A stretch of DNA of 64,000 nt from Sphingomonadales bacterium (GTDB lineage Bacteria; Pseudomonadota; Alphaproteobacteria; Sphingomonadales; Sphingomonadaceae). Positions 36,072 through 45,312 of the stretch are shown here, piece after piece. Each line of letters opens with the position of its first letter. Positions within the stretch are counted from its first letter, which is position 1. A program made the position numbers and the translations under genes. The notes under the pieces are model-generated. The model ran no database searches and was not told the origin of the DNA. It saw only the letters and a program-made list of their open reading frames with translations. The stretch is taken from assembly GCA_016704425.1 (NCBI GenBank), contig JADJAC010000002.1, positions 496,001-560,000 of the forward strand. The letters run 5' to 3'.

Positions 36072-37298
36072 ATGTCTCGCAGCCAGCTTTACGAAATGAC
36101 ACGGTCATTGATCGCCCATGGCAAGGCAAAGACGATGGAACTGGCAGACAGAGTCGTGTCGATACCGGCATCGGCTTATACGGATCCCGAGCAGTTCGAA
36201 ATCGAGAAGGCCAAGATCTTCAAGCGGATGCCGCTCATGCTCGCGCCCTCATGCGAGTTGAGCAAGCCGGGCGACTTCAAGGCGATGACGGTGGTCGGAG
36301 TCCCCGTTCTGTTGACGCGCCAGAAAGACGGTAGTGTCGCGGCGTTCCTCAACATGTGCACGCATCGCGGAAATCCGGTGGCGCAGGGGTCAGGCAATGC
36401 CTCCCGTTTTGTCTGCGGATATCACGGCTGGATGTTCAAAAATGATGGGGACCTGCTTGGCGTCGCATCACCCGGCGATTTCGGCGCGATCAACAAGGCG
36501 GAGCATTGCCTCACCAAATTCCCAGTTCTTGAGCGCGCAGGCCTGATCTGGGTCATTCTCGATCCGCATTCGACACTCGACATCAAAGACTTCCTTTGTG
36601 GCTATGATGATTTGCTGGAGCACTTCGGCTTTGCCAATTGGACCCTGTTTGACAGCCGTCAGCTCGAAGGGCCCAATTGGAAGACGGCCTATGATGGCTA
36701 TCTGGACTTCTATCATCTGCCGGTTCTGCACGCGAACACCTTCGGTTCGGACTTTTTCAACCGGGCCAATTATTTTGCTTGGGGACCGCATCAACGGCTG
36801 TCGTCTCCCTCAGTCAACGCTCAGAAAACAGGCAGCACCGAAACAGTTGACCTCAGCAAGATGCGTGAGGAAGACTGGCCGATTGACGCCCTGTTGCAGG
36901 GTGTCTGGACGATCTTTCCGCACATTTCGATCGCCAGCTTCTATGGCGGCGGCGGGCGCGGGGCGATGATTTCGCAGCTGTTTCCCGGCAACACGGTCGG
37001 CGAGAGCGTGACGACCCAATTCTATGTCATGGAACATGCGCCAGACACTGACGCGGTCCGGCAAGGTGCGCGCGATCAGTTCGACTTCCTGAAGATCGTT
37101 GTCCGCGACGAAGACTACACGACGGGCAAGCGGCAGCACGAAGCGCTGCAGTCAGGGCTGATGGACCACGTCCTGTTTGGCCGCAACGAAGGCGGGGGCC
37201 AGGTCTTCCACCAATGGGTGGATCGCCTGACCCAGGCCAGCGACGACGACCTTCCCCTGATCTTTGCGAAGCAGAAGATCGCGGAAGCCGCCGAATAG
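36072..37298 (+). CDS. Rieske non-heme iron oxygenase alpha subunit
   Basis: The start at 36072 (MSRSQLYEMTRSLIAHGKAK) follows GAAAGGACAG. Rieske ligands lie in NMCTHRG and CGYHGW, and the catalytic iron site in NWKTAYDGYLDFYHLPVLH. The 408-residue length and C-terminal alpha/beta grip domain fit the ring-hydroxylating oxygenase alpha family. It converges with an NmrA-like gene 15 bases downstream. It has no dedicated beta subunit, ferredoxin or reductase nearby, which suggests a homotrimeric alpha-only oxygenase using shared electron carriers. Confidence 0.9.
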   Translation: MSRSQLYEMTRSLIAHGKAKTMELADRVVSIPASAYTDPEQFEIEKAKIFKRMPLMLAPSCELSKPGDFKAMTVVGVPVLLTRQKDGSVAAFLNMCTHRGNPVAQGSGNASRFVCGYHGWMFKNDGDLLGVASPGDFGAINKAEHCLTKFPVLERAGLIWVILDPHSTLDIKDFLCGYDDLLEHFGFANWTLFDSRQLEGPNWKTAYDGYLDFYHLPVLHANTFGSDFFNRANYFAWGPHQRLSSPSVNAQKTGSTETVDLSKMREEDWPIDALLQGVWTIFPHISIASFYGGGGRGAMISQLFPGNTVGESVTTQFYVMEHAPDTDAVRQGARDQFDFLKIVVRDEDYTTGKRQHEALQSGLMDHVLFGRNEGGGQVFHQWVDRLTQASDDDLPLIFAKQKIAEAAE

Positions 37299-37313
37299 CC
37301 CTTCCGAATTCGC

Positions 37314-38261
37314 TCAGCCGAACGCGGGCCGATGGTTGCTGTCGGTCCAATCCTGACGGCCGATCCATTCCTTCATGGGTTCCAGCTTGCCTTCCAGTTC
37401 CGGGAAGCGCTCATAGACATGATCCATATCGACTTCGAACGGCTTGGTCGGTGCGGTGTTGTTATATTCGTAAAAGGCCTGGATCCCGGCGGCGAAGGCA
37501 TCCCTTTCCTCCGCCGGCATTGAATCGCCAGCAGCATTCACGAGATAGCGCCCGAACTCTGCCGGCGTGCAGGGATCATATTTGATCTCGCGCCCGAAAT
37601 TTTCCGTCAGAAACTGTGCGACCTGCTTGCCGCGGAGACGCTCGGGACCGCCGATATTGATCCAGGCGCCTTCCATGTCAGGCCGCTCAATTGAGGCAAG
37701 CATGAACTTGGCCACATCGTCCAGGCTGATCCAGTTGGCTTCCAGCTGCGGATTGTGCGGATATACGTAGCGGCCTTCGTTGACGATGAATGGCCTTGCC
37801 CAATTGGTCAGCAGATTGTCCATGAACAGGACCGATCCGAACACGGTGCCCGGCGCACCGGAACGCCACAATGCATTGATGCCGGCCGTGTTGCCCGCGT
37901 AGGTATGTGCGTCACCCGGCTTGTCCGGGATCCAGCTCGATGTGTTCCACACGACGCGCTTGACGCCCAATGCCGCCGCTGCCGTCCCGATCTGCCCGAC
38001 CAGAATTGCGCGATCCGCGCGAGCCTGCAGCGGATGGGTGTAGAAAATATAGTCACTGCCTTCGAGCGCAGGGCGATAGCTCTCTGTATCATAGAGGTCG
38101 ATCGGCCGAACATCGATCCCTTCGATTCCCTCGATATCGGAGCCCGCAAAAGGATCCGCCTGCCTTGAGAGCGCGCGAACCTCATACCCGGCCCGCAGTG
38201 CCTGCCGCACCTGCGCCATGCCTTGCCGGCCGCTTGCGCCTACGATTGTTATCAGTGGCAT
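37314..38261 (-). CDS. NmrA-family NAD(P)-binding protein
   Basis: The 315-residue atypical SDR starts MPLITIVGASGRQGMAQVRQ, a Rossmann nucleotide motif, and has 'WISLDDVAKFMLASIE' and 'NIGGPERLRGKQVAQFL', shared with NmrA/HSCARG proteins. Such proteins may reduce quinone-like or cyclic ketone substrates, or sense the NADP redox state. It is a paralogue of the protein at 54761-55678, with the same order of motifs. It is read toward the Rieske gene at 36072, so a role after that oxygenase is plausible but unproven. Confidence 0.85.
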   Translation of the reverse strand: MPLITIVGASGRQGMAQVRQALRAGYEVRALSRQADPFAGSDIEGIEGIDVRPIDLYDTESYRPALEGSDYIFYTHPLQARADRAILVGQIGTAAAALGVKRVVWNTSSWIPDKPGDAHTYAGNTAGINALWRSGAPGTVFGSVLFMDNLLTNWARPFIVNEGRYVYPHNPQLEANWISLDDVAKFMLASIERPDMEGAWINIGGPERLRGKQVAQFLTENFGREIKYDPCTPAEFGRYLVNAAGDSMPAEERDAFAAGIQAFYEYNNTAPTKPFEVDMDHVYERFPELEGKLEPMKEWIGRQDWTDSNHRPAFG

Positions 38262-38386
38262 CTTTCATCTCCTTCGTCTCTATTCTTACGGTAAGCGAAG
38301 CGCTCGGCGTTCGCGCCGGATAATATTGATAGCCCGAAGAGAATGTTGCGGAGGCGGCCAGCGGGCATGGTGAGGTTTGGACAATT

Positions 38387-39394
38387 ATGACAATGAACCG
38401 CTACTGGCGCCTCGATTCAAGGCCAAGAGGAGAAGACTTCGCTTCGGCCCTGTCGCTGCAGGAAGTCCCGCTTGCCGATCCCGCGCCGGGTCAAATCCTG
38501 ATCCGGAACCGCATGCTCTCGATGGATGCCGGAACACGGATGTGGATGACCGATCGCACGGACGGCTACCAGCCGCCGCTTGATCTTGGAACGCCAATGC
38601 AAGGCCTGGTTCTGGGCCAGGTTGTGTCATCCCGGGCGTCAGGATTTGCCGAAGGCGATTGGGTCCGCGCATTCGGGACCTGGAGCGATTACAGTTGCGT
38701 TGACCCGCTCCTTTCAGGTGCAATGAAGCTTGATCCATCCGTTGCGGACATGCGTGACCATCTTGGCACGCTGGGCATGAATGGATGGACCGCGCTGTGG
38801 GGCATAGAGCGAACCTGTGCGGTCAAGGCCGGTGAAAACGTCCTTGTCTCGGCCGCTGCAGGATCGACAGGCCTCCTCGCTTGCCAGATTGCGCGCATTC
38901 TTGGTGCCAATGTTTATGGAATTGCCGGTGGGGAACGGAAGTGCCGCTTGCTTGAAAGCGACTATGGCCTGATCGCTGCCTTCGACTATAAATCGGGTTC
39001 GGTCGCCGCTGGCCTGAGCCGCATCGAAGGCGGAATCCATGCCTATTTCGACAATGTCGGGGGCGAGATTCTCGACGATGTCCTGGCGAATATGGCGCTC
39101 TACGGTCGTGTCGCGATTTGCGGGCTGATTGCCGAATATACCGGCGGACGCCAGCATGGTCCGGAGAACTTCGATCAGATCCTCATGAAGCGGTTGCGGA
39201 TCGAAGGCTTTTTTTCGCCGGACTTCATGGATCAGGGGGAACAGTTGACGGCCCGTCTGCGGAGTTGGGTCGACGCCGGGACATTGTCGCTCCCTTATGA
39301 TGTGACGACGGGTCTTGAGAACACGCTTGAAGCCTATGCCAAGCTGTTCACCGGTGCGAATATCGGGAAGGTTCTTGTGGAGCTTCAATCATGA
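38387..39394 (+). CDS. NADP-dependent medium-chain oxidoreductase (MDR family)
   Basis: The 335-residue protein starts MTMNRYWRLDSRPRGEDFAS and has 'VLVSAAAGSTGLLACQIARI' and 'YFDNVGGEILDDVLANMA', the same reductase family as the gene at 34924. The two are distinct and only moderately alike, so they probably act on different enone or quinone intermediates. Its stop overlaps the start of an NTF2-like gene (ATGA), showing coupling. It is divergent from the NmrA-like gene at 37314. Confidence 0.9.
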   Translation: MTMNRYWRLDSRPRGEDFASALSLQEVPLADPAPGQILIRNRMLSMDAGTRMWMTDRTDGYQPPLDLGTPMQGLVLGQVVSSRASGFAEGDWVRAFGTWSDYSCVDPLLSGAMKLDPSVADMRDHLGTLGMNGWTALWGIERTCAVKAGENVLVSAAAGSTGLLACQIARILGANVYGIAGGERKCRLLESDYGLIAAFDYKSGSVAAGLSRIEGGIHAYFDNVGGEILDDVLANMALYGRVAICGLIAEYTGGRQHGPENFDQILMKRLRIEGFFSPDFMDQGEQLTARLRSWVDAGTLSLPYDVTTGLENTLEAYAKLFTGANIGKVLVELQS

Positions 39395-39933
39395 CACTTT
39401 CGCTGGCCGACAAGGATGCCATTCGCGATCTGATCGCCCTCTATGCCCATGCTATCGATCGGCACAGCTGGGGATTGATGGAACGGATTTTCCACCCCGA
39501 TGCGACATTTGCCTTCGGTCCGGTGCAAGGCGGGTGGCGCGATTTCGTCGGGCAGGCAACGGCAATCATTGAATCATGCATTGCCACCCATCATCAGCTT
39601 GGCCAGATGATCATCGTACCCCAGGGGCCCGATGCGGCGATTGCGGAAACCTATATGACGGCGATGCACATCGTGCCCGCCGGATACCCGTTGACTGCGG
39701 TCTTCCCTGATCGGGGAGAGGAATATTCCGCCATCATTGCCGGTCGCTATGTGGACCAATTCGTACGCTTTGGCGAAGAGTGGCGCATCCTGAAGCGGAC
39801 AGGCATATATGACTGGCGCGAATTTCGGGCGATCGGCGAAGCGAGCCTTGCCTCGGTTCCTGCGGCTGCCCGCGGCGCGCATGACGAAAGCGACGCGGCA
39901 TCCGGCATAGCCCGGTACTGGCAGGCTTCCTAG
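39391..39933 (+). CDS. SnoaL/NTF2-like protein
   Basis: The 180-residue protein begins 'LADKDAIRDLIALYAHAIDR', then RHSWGLMERIFHPDATFAFG, the common bile-acid 7-alpha-dehydratase/SnoaL-like pattern of catabolic clusters. Such proteins can be dehydratases, isomerases or hydrolases on ring intermediates. Its start overlaps the reductase stop by four bases, so the two proteins are probably made in equal amounts. Its 3' end overlaps the convergent thioesterase gene by four bases. Confidence 0.82.
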   Translation: MTLSLADKDAIRDLIALYAHAIDRHSWGLMERIFHPDATFAFGPVQGGWRDFVGQATAIIESCIATHHQLGQMIIVPQGPDAAIAETYMTAMHIVPAGYPLTAVFPDRGEEYSAIIAGRYVDQFVRFGEEWRILKRTGIYDWREFRAIGEASLASVPAAARGAHDESDAASGIARYWQAS

Positions 39934-40340
39934 GACTGTCGAAGGATTGTAAAGACGCCGCTCATTGTCATGATCAACGCGTCGCCCTTCCGGATCTCTC
40001 CGCTTGCATAGGCAATTCGCTTGCCAAGGCGATCAATCCGGCAATACGCTTCCAGCCAGTCTCCGGTTTTGGCCCCGGCCAGAAAATTCGTCGTGAGCGT
40101 GTTCGTCACGACCGAAAGCGCCGGGCGTTCACTATCGTGAACCTGAAACGAGAGCGCCACGTCAGCGAATGTTGAAAGCACCCCACCGTGCGCCACGCCC
40201 AGATAGTTGGCGTGCGTCTCGAGGATGCGCATCGCCACGATCGTTCCCTGATCCTGGGAACGCAGAAAATATGGTCCCGACACATCGAGAAAGCCGCTCG
40301 AAAACTTTGCGGGCTTGAATCCGTCTGGGGGCGCAGTCAT
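39930..40340 (-). CDS. PaaI-type hotdog-fold thioesterase
   Basis: The 136-residue protein has the hotdog signature 'NYLGVAHGGVLSTFADVALS', in which the HGG loop and aspartate are typical of PaaI/YbgC-type acyl-CoA thioesterases. It would hydrolyse an aromatic or medium acyl-CoA to recycle CoA. It is divergent from the acyl-CoA ligase gene at 40456 with a 115-base gap, an arrangement that fits a shared pathway intermediate. Specificity is unknown. Confidence 0.86.
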   Translation of the reverse strand: MTAPPDGFKPAKFSSGFLDVSGPYFLRSQDQGTIVAMRILETHANYLGVAHGGVLSTFADVALSFQVHDSERPALSVVTNTLTTNFLAGAKTGDWLEAYCRIDRLGKRIAYASGEIRKGDALIMTMSGVFTILRQS

Positions 40341-40455
40341 TCCACAAACTCCTCGATGTCTCTATCGCTCAAAGCAGCATGCGAAGGGCACTATGATTTG
40401 TGCCAATGGCAGTCACCCGCGGCAATCCTAGAAGCGAACGGCAAAGGAGCCCCAG

Positions 40456-42051
40456 ATGACAGAAGCCACACAGGCGATCGCCGCAGCGGAGACGATCGTC
40501 CAGGTTGTGAGAAATCATGCGCAGTCCACACCGGCTGCAATGGCCTTCACCTTCGGAGACGAAGTGCTGAGCTTCGGTTCGCTCGACGCGGGCAGCAATC
40601 GTGCAGCGAATGGGCTGTTGGCGCAGGGCATCCAGCCGGGCGACCGGGTGGCCTACCTTGGCAAGAACAGCCATCTCTATTTCGAAATACTGCTGGGCGC
40701 CTTGAAGGTCGGGGCCGCAATGACGCCGGTCAACTGGCGGCTTGCCGATCCTGAGATCATCTATGTGCTCAATGATTGCCAGGCCCGGCTGCTGTTCATC
40801 GGAGACGGCTTTGCCGAGATGGCCGCACGCATTGCCCCAAGGCTAGAACACGTGAAGACTATCATCGGGGTCGATGCCCATGACGGTCGTCAGACCGATT
40901 ATCGCACCTGGCGCGATGGCTTTCCCGCAACCGATCCGCATCGCGAAGGTGGTACGGACGATGATGCAATCCAGCTCTACACGTCGGGCACGACGGGGCA
41001 CCCGAAAGGTGCCGTCATGACCAACCGGTCAATCCTTGCATCGCGGGCGGGCGCGTCTCAGGCGGAGCCGCTCGACTGGCAGGTTTCGGTTCCGGGAGAA
41101 GTGACCCTGCTTGCCATGCCCTGCTTTCATATCAGCGGAACGGGGACGGGCCTTGGCACGATGTTCGCTGGAACGGGCGCGATTGTCCTTCCGGAATATG
41201 ATCCGACCAAGGCGCTGGAAATGATCGAGCAGTACAATATTTCGAAAATCTTCATGGTGCCCGCCGCCATCCAGATCATGCTCAACCACCCGCGCGTCCA
41301 CGAAGTCGATTTCAGCAGGCTGAAATATATCACCTACGGCGCATCGCCGATCCCGCTGGAACTCATGCGTGCAGCGATGGACCGGTTCGGGTGTGGCTTT
41401 GTCCAGATGTATGGGATGACCGAAACGAGCGGCACGATCGTCACCCTCAATCCGGAAGACCATGATCCGGCTGGCAGTCCGCGCATGCTTTCGGTCGGCA
41501 AGCCGTTGCCGGGCGTCGAAATCAAGATCATCGACGGTGAGGGTCAGGAGCTGCCTGCTGGGCAGATCGGGGAAATCGCAACCCGCAGCATCAAGAACAT
41601 GAAGGGCTATTGGAACAATCCCAAGGCCACGGCGTCGACCATTGATGCGGACGGCTGGCTGAAGACCGGGGACGCAGGCTATCTCGATGAAGACGGCTAC
41701 CTCTACATTCGCGACCGGGTAAAGGACATGATCATATCCGGTGGGGAAAATGTCTACCCGGCCGAGGTCGAAAACGCGATCTACTCCCACCCGAAAGTCG
41801 CCGATGTAGCAGTGATCGGCGTGCCGGACGAAAAATGGGGTGAAGCCGTCAAGGCTTGCGTTGTGGTCAAGAAGAATGAGTCACTGACCGAAGCCGAAGT
41901 GATCGCGCACGCACGCCAGCATATCGCCGGTTACAAATGCCCGAAAACCGTGGATTTCATTGATGTCCTGCCGCGCAATCCGTCCGGCAAGGTTCTACGT
42001 CGGGAACTGCGGGCGCCTTATTGGGAAGGCAAGGACAGGGCCGTAAATTGA
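40456..42051 (+). CDS. AMP-dependent acyl-CoA ligase
   Basis: The 531-residue adenylating enzyme has the P-loop-like LYTSGTTGHPKGA, the motif YGMTETSG, the hinge 'GDAGYLDEDGYLYIRDRVKD', SGGENVYPAEVE, and the C-terminal catalytic lysine in RNPSGKVLRRELR. It activates a carboxylic acid with ATP and CoA to an acyl-CoA for side-chain or ring breakdown. A VOC-family gene overlaps its stop (TTGA) and an NTF2-like gene follows, forming a three-gene operon. Sequence alone does not separate long-chain, aromatic and steroid acid substrates. Confidence 0.92.
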   Translation: MTEATQAIAAAETIVQVVRNHAQSTPAAMAFTFGDEVLSFGSLDAGSNRAANGLLAQGIQPGDRVAYLGKNSHLYFEILLGALKVGAAMTPVNWRLADPEIIYVLNDCQARLLFIGDGFAEMAARIAPRLEHVKTIIGVDAHDGRQTDYRTWRDGFPATDPHREGGTDDDAIQLYTSGTTGHPKGAVMTNRSILASRAGASQAEPLDWQVSVPGEVTLLAMPCFHISGTGTGLGTMFAGTGAIVLPEYDPTKALEMIEQYNISKIFMVPAAIQIMLNHPRVHEVDFSRLKYITYGASPIPLELMRAAMDRFGCGFVQMYGMTETSGTIVTLNPEDHDPAGSPRMLSVGKPLPGVEIKIIDGEGQELPAGQIGEIATRSIKNMKGYWNNPKATASTIDADGWLKTGDAGYLDEDGYLYIRDRVKDMIISGGENVYPAEVENAIYSHPKVADVAVIGVPDEKWGEAVKACVVVKKNESLTEAEVIAHARQHIAGYKCPKTVDFIDVLPRNPSGKVLRRELRAPYWEGKDRAVN

Positions 42052-42575
42052 CGCTGCCGGTTCGCCAGATCGCCTATTTCGTGGCGGACATCCGGGCGGC
42101 AGCCCAGGCGCACCATAAGACATTTGGCTCGGGCCCCTTCTTCATTCTTGACCATATTCCGCTCGTTCGCTCCGAACACAGGGGTGTTGCGAGACTGCTC
42201 GATCACAGCAGTGCCTATGGCCAATGGGGCCAAGTGATGGTCGAATTCGTGCAGCAGCATAATGCTGACCCAAGCGCCTATCACGATCTCTACCCGCAGG
42301 GCAGCGGCCGCTTCGGCCTGCACCATCTTGCCATTTTTGTGGACAATCTTGAGCAGGCCATTTCGGACTATAAGAGGGATGGCGTCTCGCTGGCCCAGTA
42401 TGCCGTGACCACCACAGGCACCGGCTTCGCCTTTGTCGATGCGACTGCCACGCTTGGCCATATGATCGAACTCTACGAGCCCTCGGATGGCCTTGTCGGG
42501 TTTTATGCTCATGTTGCCGCCGCAGCGGCGGGCTGGGACGGACAGGATCCGCTGCGAACACTCAACTCCCGATAA
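42048..42575 (+). CDS. VOC-family (glyoxalase/dioxygenase fold) protein
   Basis: I start it at the TTG at 42048, which overlaps the ligase stop (TTGA) and gives LTLPVRQIAYFVADIRAAAQ, the usual N-terminus. Metal-ligand candidates are in FGLHHLAIFV and GHMIELYE. This fits the VOC superfamily, which includes methylmalonyl-CoA epimerases, extradiol dioxygenases and isomerases. At about 175 residues it is too short for a two-domain extradiol dioxygenase. Translational coupling to the ligase suggests it acts on the same or the next CoA ester. Confidence 0.82.
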   Translation: MTLPVRQIAYFVADIRAAAQAHHKTFGSGPFFILDHIPLVRSEHRGVARLLDHSSAYGQWGQVMVEFVQQHNADPSAYHDLYPQGSGRFGLHHLAIFVDNLEQAISDYKRDGVSLAQYAVTTTGTGFAFVDATATLGHMIELYEPSDGLVGFYAHVAAAAAGWDGQDPLRTLNSR

Positions 42576-42600
42576 CTCCATCACGCGAAAGGAAATCAGT

Positions 42601-42954
42601 ATGGCCGGTCAAGCTCAAGAGGTCATCGAGCAATTCTGGAAGATTCAGGATAGCGGCGACTATACAGCGCTCGTCTCATTGTTTGCGGACGATGCCCTGC
42701 TGGAAGACCCGGTCTACGGAACCTATCGAGGGCGGGACGAGATTTTCAAGTTCATGAGCAAGATGGTTGAGGTCATGGGCGAGCGAAAGATCCACTTCAC
42801 GATCGACGAAATCTGCGGAGACGATCACGCCGTCTGGTCACGCTGGACAATGCATTCTCCCGCGGGGTCCCGCGGCGGATGCGGTCTTTACAAGGTCGCC
42901 AACGGCAAGCTCACCTATTATCGCGATTACATGGACCCGACCGAGGGCGAATAA
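42601..42954 (+). CDS. SnoaL/NTF2-like protein
   Basis: The 117-residue protein has 'QFWKIQDSGDYTALVSLFAD', DPVYGTYRGRDEIFKF, the typical NTF2-like N-terminal half with the aspartate-rich pocket rim. It follows the VOC gene by 25 bases with an AAAGGAAAT ribosome site and ends the ligase operon. Its compact size suggests a ketosteroid-isomerase-like or cyclase-like role. It converges with another NTF2-like gene 11 bases downstream. Confidence 0.82.
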   Translation: MAGQAQEVIEQFWKIQDSGDYTALVSLFADDALLEDPVYGTYRGRDEIFKFMSKMVEVMGERKIHFTIDEICGDDHAVWSRWTMHSPAGSRGGCGLYKVANGKLTYYRDYMDPTEGE

Positions 42955-42965
42955 AGAGCGAGAGT

Positions 42966-43475
42966 TTACATCGGCCGATAGGCTGGATGTCCCGAGCGAA
43001 CGATTTCGAGAATGGGCAACGGAAAGGCGCCAACCGTCTTGCCATCCGCTTGGGACGGCAGCGGAAGGCTCCAGTCCATGATATAGTTGCGACGCGAAAT
43101 CCGCCATTCATCGCCGCGCTTTTCGAATGCGTCGAGGTAGCGTCCGCCATAGAGGTTCCCGCTCCACTGGCCGTCATTATTTCGCACCCCTGTCGCGAGG
43201 CCGTAGCATTCGGCAATCGCTCGCGTGTCGGATTCCAGCTTTATCTGAAGACCCGACAGCATATGCCAGCGCCGCTGGCTTGCCCGCTCGATTTCCATGA
43301 CAACCGGGACAAATTCCACTGCCTTGCCGGTGAAAAAGCCATAATCAATGTCGGCGTCCGGCCAGTAGCACTGCGCCTGCCCGTCATCATCAAGCCAGTC
43401 GAGCGTCCGGGAATAGCGCGCGATGACTTCGGAAATGGCTTGCTTGTCGAGCAAGTGTTGAAGGACAGCATCCAT
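42966..43475 (-). CDS. SnoaL/NTF2-like protein
   Basis: The start at 43475 (MDAVLQHLLDKQAISEVIAR) gives 169 residues. The pattern 'YSRTLDWLDDDGQAQCYWPD' and 'GNLYGGRYLDAFEKRGDEWR' marks the SnoaL-like ring-dioxygenase beta/dehydratase type. It is the last gene of a minus-strand operon after a P450 and an ABM-domain protein, so it probably handles a product of that P450. Possible roles are dehydratase or isomerase; a structural role as an oxygenase beta subunit is less likely because no alpha subunit is in the operon. Confidence 0.83.
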   Translation of the reverse strand: MDAVLQHLLDKQAISEVIARYSRTLDWLDDDGQAQCYWPDADIDYGFFTGKAVEFVPVVMEIERASQRRWHMLSGLQIKLESDTRAIAECYGLATGVRNNDGQWSGNLYGGRYLDAFEKRGDEWRISRRNYIMDWSLPLPSQADGKTVGAFPLPILEIVRSGHPAYRPM

Positions 43476-43479
43476 GCAA

Positions 43480-43881
43480 TCAACTCCTGTTGGTCCACCA
43501 TGTCGGGATCGAAAGGGGAAACCGCATTTGTGCGGTGCGCAAGTCGTCATCCGCATCTGGCGGAAGTGGCAAGTCTTCGGTGCGGGCAAGGCCGCCGCCG
43601 GCACCCTTTACGGGATCGACATATTCGAGCCTGATATCGGCCAGCACATCCGCGAAATCATGGCCCTCGTGATGCGGCGACATCTGATGGCGATAGAAGG
43701 CCCATTTGTCCGCAAAGGACAGGAGGCAGTAATAGGCGTTTTCCTCCTGCCCCTTCCAATACTCATAGCGCGTCACGCTGGTTTCATTGGCGAATGTCTG
43801 CGCGACCATGTCGGCCATGATCGCTTCCCATTTGGATTCCTTGCCGGGCTTGATCCGGATATGTGCGAGCAACGTCGTCAT
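43480..43881 (-). CDS. Antibiotic-biosynthesis-monooxygenase (ABM) domain protein
   Basis: The 133-residue protein begins TTLLAHIRIKPGKESKWEAI, the dimeric alpha-beta ferredoxin-like ABM pattern, with 'TRYEYWKGQEENAYYCLLS'. ABM proteins can be cofactor-free quinol monooxygenases or accessory proteins. Its ATG overlaps the P450 stop by four bases, so translation is coupled. The C-terminal extension after residue 95 is not part of the usual ABM domain. Function in the pathway is not known. Confidence 0.8.
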   Translation of the reverse strand: MTTLLAHIRIKPGKESKWEAIMADMVAQTFANETSVTRYEYWKGQEENAYYCLLSFADKWAFYRHQMSPHHEGHDFADVLADIRLEYVDPVKGAGGGLARTEDLPLPPDADDDLRTAQMRFPLSIPTWWTNRS

Positions 43882-45209
43882 TGGGCAGCCTCACTTGATC
43901 TGGTAAAATGGAGTTTGAGTTTCAACGTCCCGAGCATGATGCCCGGCTGATGCATGAACGGATTGTCCGGGGCATAGGAAAGCGAATCCAGCCGGTGCAC
44001 AAGCCGCTCCCAGGCGATCGTCTGTTCAAGACGCGAAAGGCCGGCTCCGGGGCAGACGCGCGGTCCTGCGGAAAAGGCCAGATGCCGCGTTATCGCCTTT
44101 CGCTCGAGGTCGAGCCGATACGGTTCCTCAAACTCCTCGGGATCGACATTCGCTGCGCCCCAGCGCAGGTGCAAGGTTGAGCCCGCTGGAACCTTTACGC
44201 CTTGAAACTCCTCGTCTTGACTGGTTATCCGCGTCGACAGGCCCTGGGTGGGAGACCGCAGCCGCATCGACTCTTCGATAAAGGGCCGAATGAGTGACGG
44301 ATCCGCCTTCAGGCGATTGAACAGGCCGTCGTTTTCGCACAGCAGCTGAGCCTGCTCGCAAATGGCATATTGCGTGGTTTCCAGCCCGCCGATGAGCATG
44401 GCATAGACGATGCCGTTGATCTCTTCATCCGTCAGCCGCCGATCAAGCGCCTCATAATGGACCTGGGTGAGAAAGCTGATCATGTCGTCAGCAGGCTTCG
44501 CACGCTTTTCCTTCACCTTGGCGCGGACATAGTCGGAAAATCCGGCGAGCAGGCTGAACTTTTCCCGCGTCTGGTCTTCGGTCATGCGGTTGTTGTGGCC
44601 GGTCCCATGAACATAGGACATGACCTGGGCATTGCCCCAGATCTCGAGCTGACCGATATCTTCCATTGGCAGTCCGAGGATGGTGGCCATCATGCGCTGC
44701 GGAAGCGGTCGGGCAAATTCGCGGACGAACTCGACCTCGCCCGTGTCGATCCAGCCATCGATCAGGCTGTCGACATGAGAGACAATGGCATCACGATTGC
44801 GCCCTGCCCCCGGTCCAACCCAGGGATCGGTCAGTTCCTTGCGGTGTGCGCGCCAGAGCTCCGGTGTCGGGCGCAGCGAGAATATCGAAATCACCATCGC
44901 GTCAAGGTCGGGCATATGGTGCGGCAATCGACCCTGCTCTCGGATCTGGTCGAGCAAGAGTGAAAGCGTCGGCGGAAACCGCTCCCAGTCCCGAACGACG
45001 CGTGAAATATCGGCATGGCGTGTGAGCACGAAAGCGTCGCGATCCGGCGTCAGCCCTTCGCCGGGAAGTCGCAGGACCGGAGCCTCTTCATGCAATATGT
45101 CATAGGCCTCATACCAATGCTCCGCGGCACCCGGGCCGAACAGGTCCACGTCAGCGAGGCTCTTGGGGCAGGTCATGGGGCTCAAGTCATGGTTTTGGTG
45201 TTTCGTCAC
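43878..45209 (-). CDS. Cytochrome P450
   Basis: The bacterial soluble P450 has the I-helix oxygen motif IGGLETTQYA, the ExxR motif EESMRLRSP and the heme loop FSAGPRVCPGAGLSRLE. I prefer the GTG at 45209 because GGCAGGAG lies just before it; an upstream TTG (45239) and the ATG at 45176 are alternatives. It would hydroxylate or demethylate a hydrophobic substrate with electrons from an unlinked ferredoxin. It leads an operon with ABM and NTF2-like genes and is divergent from the gene pair at 45313. Confidence 0.92.
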   Translation of the reverse strand: MTKHQNHDLSPMTCPKSLADVDLFGPGAAEHWYEAYDILHEEAPVLRLPGEGLTPDRDAFVLTRHADISRVVRDWERFPPTLSLLLDQIREQGRLPHHMPDLDAMVISIFSLRPTPELWRAHRKELTDPWVGPGAGRNRDAIVSHVDSLIDGWIDTGEVEFVREFARPLPQRMMATILGLPMEDIGQLEIWGNAQVMSYVHGTGHNNRMTEDQTREKFSLLAGFSDYVRAKVKEKRAKPADDMISFLTQVHYEALDRRLTDEEINGIVYAMLIGGLETTQYAICEQAQLLCENDGLFNRLKADPSLIRPFIEESMRLRSPTQGLSTRITSQDEEFQGVKVPAGSTLHLRWGAANVDPEEFEEPYRLDLERKAITRHLAFSAGPRVCPGAGLSRLEQTIAWERLVHRLDSLSYAPDNPFMHQPGIMLGTLKLKLHFTRSSEAAQ

Positions 45210-45312
45210 CCGGAACTCCTGCCCCGAACGATTGTCCAATTCGACAGTTCAGGACCAACAGGGTTAGGTCTAACGATCATCCTTCCGCCATTGGCAGATT
45301 GGAGAGGAGTCG

